Origin: Sulfuricella sp.
GTDB taxonomy: Bacteria > Pseudomonadota > Gammaproteobacteria > Burkholderiales > Sulfuricellaceae
DNA: 6,200 bases
Direction: 5' to 3'
Assembly (NCBI GenBank): GCA_019911785.1
Contig: JAIOJM010000223.1
Coordinates: 1-6,200, forward strand
A program made the translations under genes and the position numbers. The first letter of the stretch is position 1. Every line of letters begins with the position of its first letter. Shown piece after piece: positions 4,674 to 6,200 of this stretch. Under the pieces are notes generated by a model. The model was not told the origin of the DNA, made no database searches, and was given only the letters and a program-made list of their open reading frames with translations.

Positions 4674-6200
4674 ATGATCATCGATATCGGATTGGCATTT
4701 CTCGAAGGTCTGGCGCTGATCGTCTCGCCCTGCATCCTGCCGGTTTTGCCGCTGGTGCTGGCGGCATCGGTCGAGGGCGGCAGGCGCAGGCCTTACGGCA
4801 TCATTATCGGTTTTGTGCTGGCGTTCAGCCTGTTTGCGCTGGTTTCGCACCAGATCGTCCTGGCGCTGGGCATCGATCTCGATATCGTCAAGAACGCTTC
4901 CCTGGTGCTGCTTGCATTGTTCGGCCTGGTGCTGCTGTCATCCAGGCTGTCGGACAAATTCAGCGCGGCTACGCAAGGCGCGGCCGATTTCGGCAACCAG
5001 ATCGCCTCACGCGGCGGGGAGGGGCTGCTCAGCGGTATCGCGATCGGCTCGCTGATCGGCCTGGTGTGGACGCCCTGCGCAGGGCCTATCCTGGCCGCCG
5101 TGCTGGTGCAGGTAATCCGCCAGCAGACCCAACTCGCCGGCAACCTGATCATCGTTTCATTCGCGATAGGCGCCGGCGTGCCGATGCTCATCATTGCCCT
5201 GACCGGGAGAAAGGTCATGAAGAAACTCGGCTTCCTCACCCGCCATGCCGAAGCGGTGCGGCGCGGGTTCGGCGTGCTGATCCTGCTATCCGTCGCCTAT
5301 ATCGCCTCCGGCGTGGATGCGCAGTCGCTGCTGACGACCCGCAGCACGAAAGCCCAACAGCCTGCCGGCGAGCTGGTGCTGCAGGAAGGCCTGGGCACGC
5401 CCTACGCCGCGCCGGAATTCGCGGGCATCGAGGCCTGGCTGAATGCGAATCCGCTCACCATGCAGGGCCTGAAAGGCAAGGTAGTGCTGATCGATTTCTG
5501 GACCTATTCCTGCATCAACTGCGTGCGCACGCTGCCCTACCTCACCGACTGGGACAGCAAATATCGCGACCAGGGGCTGGTGATCGTCGGCGTGCATGCG
5601 CCGGAGTTCGCGTTCGAGAAGAAACTCGACAACGTCAAGGCCGCGATTGCGCAGCACGGCATCCGCTACCCGGTGGCGCTGGACAACAATCTCTCCACCT
5701 GGGTGAACTTCAACAACCGCTACTGGCCTGCGCATTACCTCATCGACCGGGATGGCAAAGTGGTCTACACGCATTTCGGCGAGGGCCAATACGATGTCAC
5801 GGAAAACAACATCCGCTACCTGCTCGGGCTGAAAAAAGGCGGCGTAACCGCCAAGGCCGAGGCGCCCGCCGGCAACCCCGACCAGACGCCGGAAACCTAT
5901 CTCGGCTATGCCAGGGCAGACAGCTTCGGAGGTGACAAGCCGGTGGTGCATGAGACGGAAAGGGCTTACCGCTTTCCGGATGAACTTGCCGAAGACGAAT
6001 GGGCGCTGAACGGCAAATGGAAAGTGGATTCGCAAAAAATCACTGCGGCCGAAAAGGGCGCGGCGCTGCGCCTCGACTTCAATGCGCGCAAGGTGTTCCT
6101 GGTGCTGGGCACGTCCACCGGCAAGCCGGTCCGCGTCTCCATCCGGCTGAATGGCGAGGCCGTCGGCCCGAATGCCGGCAAGGATGCCCCCGGCGGCGTG
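4674..6200 (+). CDS. dipZ: DipZ-like CcdA/thioredoxin fusion protein (partial, 3' end outside window)
   Basis: The frame is open for 509 codons to the right edge. Residues 1-215 form a CcdA/DsbD-beta-like membrane domain with six probable helices (near 7-30, 42-65, 75-90, 121-144, 158-178, 198-214) and the paired cysteines Cys20 (SPCILP) and Cys135 (TPCAGP) that pass electrons across the membrane. Residues about 235-395 are a TlpA/thioredoxin-like domain with the active site FWTYSCINC (Cys280, Cys283). From about 405 comes the C-terminal domain of DipZ proteins, opening TPETYLGYARADSF and rich in strands. The role is to move reducing power from cytoplasmic thioredoxin to periplasmic partners. 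AGGA at 4663-4666 is 7 bases before the ATG. It lies 186 bases after msrB on the same strand, so the exported MsrB is an attractive client; that is inference. Confidence 0.9.
   Translation, partial: MIIDIGLAFLEGLALIVSPCILPVLPLVLAASVEGGRRRPYGIIIGFVLAFSLFALVSHQIVLALGIDLDIVKNASLVLLALFGLVLLSSRLSDKFSAATQGAADFGNQIASRGGEGLLSGIAIGSLIGLVWTPCAGPILAAVLVQVIRQQTQLAGNLIIVSFAIGAGVPMLIIALTGRKVMKKLGFLTRHAEAVRRGFGVLILLSVAYIASGVDAQSLLTTRSTKAQQPAGELVLQEGLGTPYAAPEFAGIEAWLNANPLTMQGLKGKVVLIDFWTYSCINCVRTLPYLTDWDSKYRDQGLVIVGVHAPEFAFEKKLDNVKAAIAQHGIRYPVALDNNLSTWVNFNNRYWPAHYLIDRDGKVVYTHFGEGQYDVTENNIRYLLGLKKGGVTAKAEAPAGNPDQTPETYLGYARADSFGGDKPVVHETERAYRFPDELAEDEWALNGKWKVDSQKITAAEKGAALRLDFNARKVFLVLGTSTGKPVRVSIRLNGEAVGPNAGKDAPGGV

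Noticed and set aside
5066..5935. A 289-codon plus-strand frame within dipZ, and a 249-codon minus-strand frame at 5286-6035.
   Set aside because: Both lie wholly inside the DipZ reading frame, which has all family cysteines and domains; their composition is that of shifted frames.

Overview
The window looks like a chromosomal segment of a free-living proteobacterium, most likely a betaproteobacterium. I infer this from moderately high GC, proteobacterial protein families throughout, a SigF-type ECF sigma factor with matching promoters, a REP doublet, and several small stress and toxin-antitoxin genes. No tRNA, rRNA, CRISPR array, phage gene or intact insertion sequence was seen.

Layout. (1) 1-365, minus strand: the start of an ECF sigma factor gene that runs off the left edge. 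(2) 375-403: a GTAACC-N16-CGAA promoter pointing away from the sigma gene, followed by a methionine- and lysine-rich mini-gene (495-581) and a REP doublet (614-672). (3) 761-1319, minus strand: a basic-tailed hypothetical protein and a DUF3820 protein. (4) 1452-2020, minus strand: a ParE/RelE-type toxin and ribbon-helix-helix antitoxin operon with a palindromic operator at its promoter. (5) 2159-2863, plus strand: a 234-residue protein of unknown function. (6) 2929-3725: a Fic-domain protein (minus) facing a 54-residue protein (plus) that carries the Fic-inhibitory S-x3-E-G motif; their stop codons share one CTAG. (7) 3908-6200, plus strand: a second copy of the ECF promoter, a Tat-exported methionine sulfoxide reductase B, an imperfect inverted repeat, and the first 509 codons of a DipZ-like CcdA-thioredoxin fusion that runs off the right edge.

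How it fits together. The two ECF promoters have the same -35-like block, the same spacer length and the same -10-like block. They link the sigma factor, the Met-rich mini-gene and msrB into one probable regulon. The theme is repair of oxidised methionine in the cell envelope: MsrB repairs exported proteins, the DipZ-like protein could carry electrons across the membrane to it, and the Met-rich peptide could act as a sacrificial oxidant sink. This resembles the SigF/NrsF-controlled Met-rich peptide system described in Azospira, but with MsrB in place of YedY and a peptide with no visible signal sequence. Between these two halves lie two toxin-antitoxin modules. The Fic module is unusual because toxin and antitoxin are convergent and the antitoxin mRNA appears to be leaderless.
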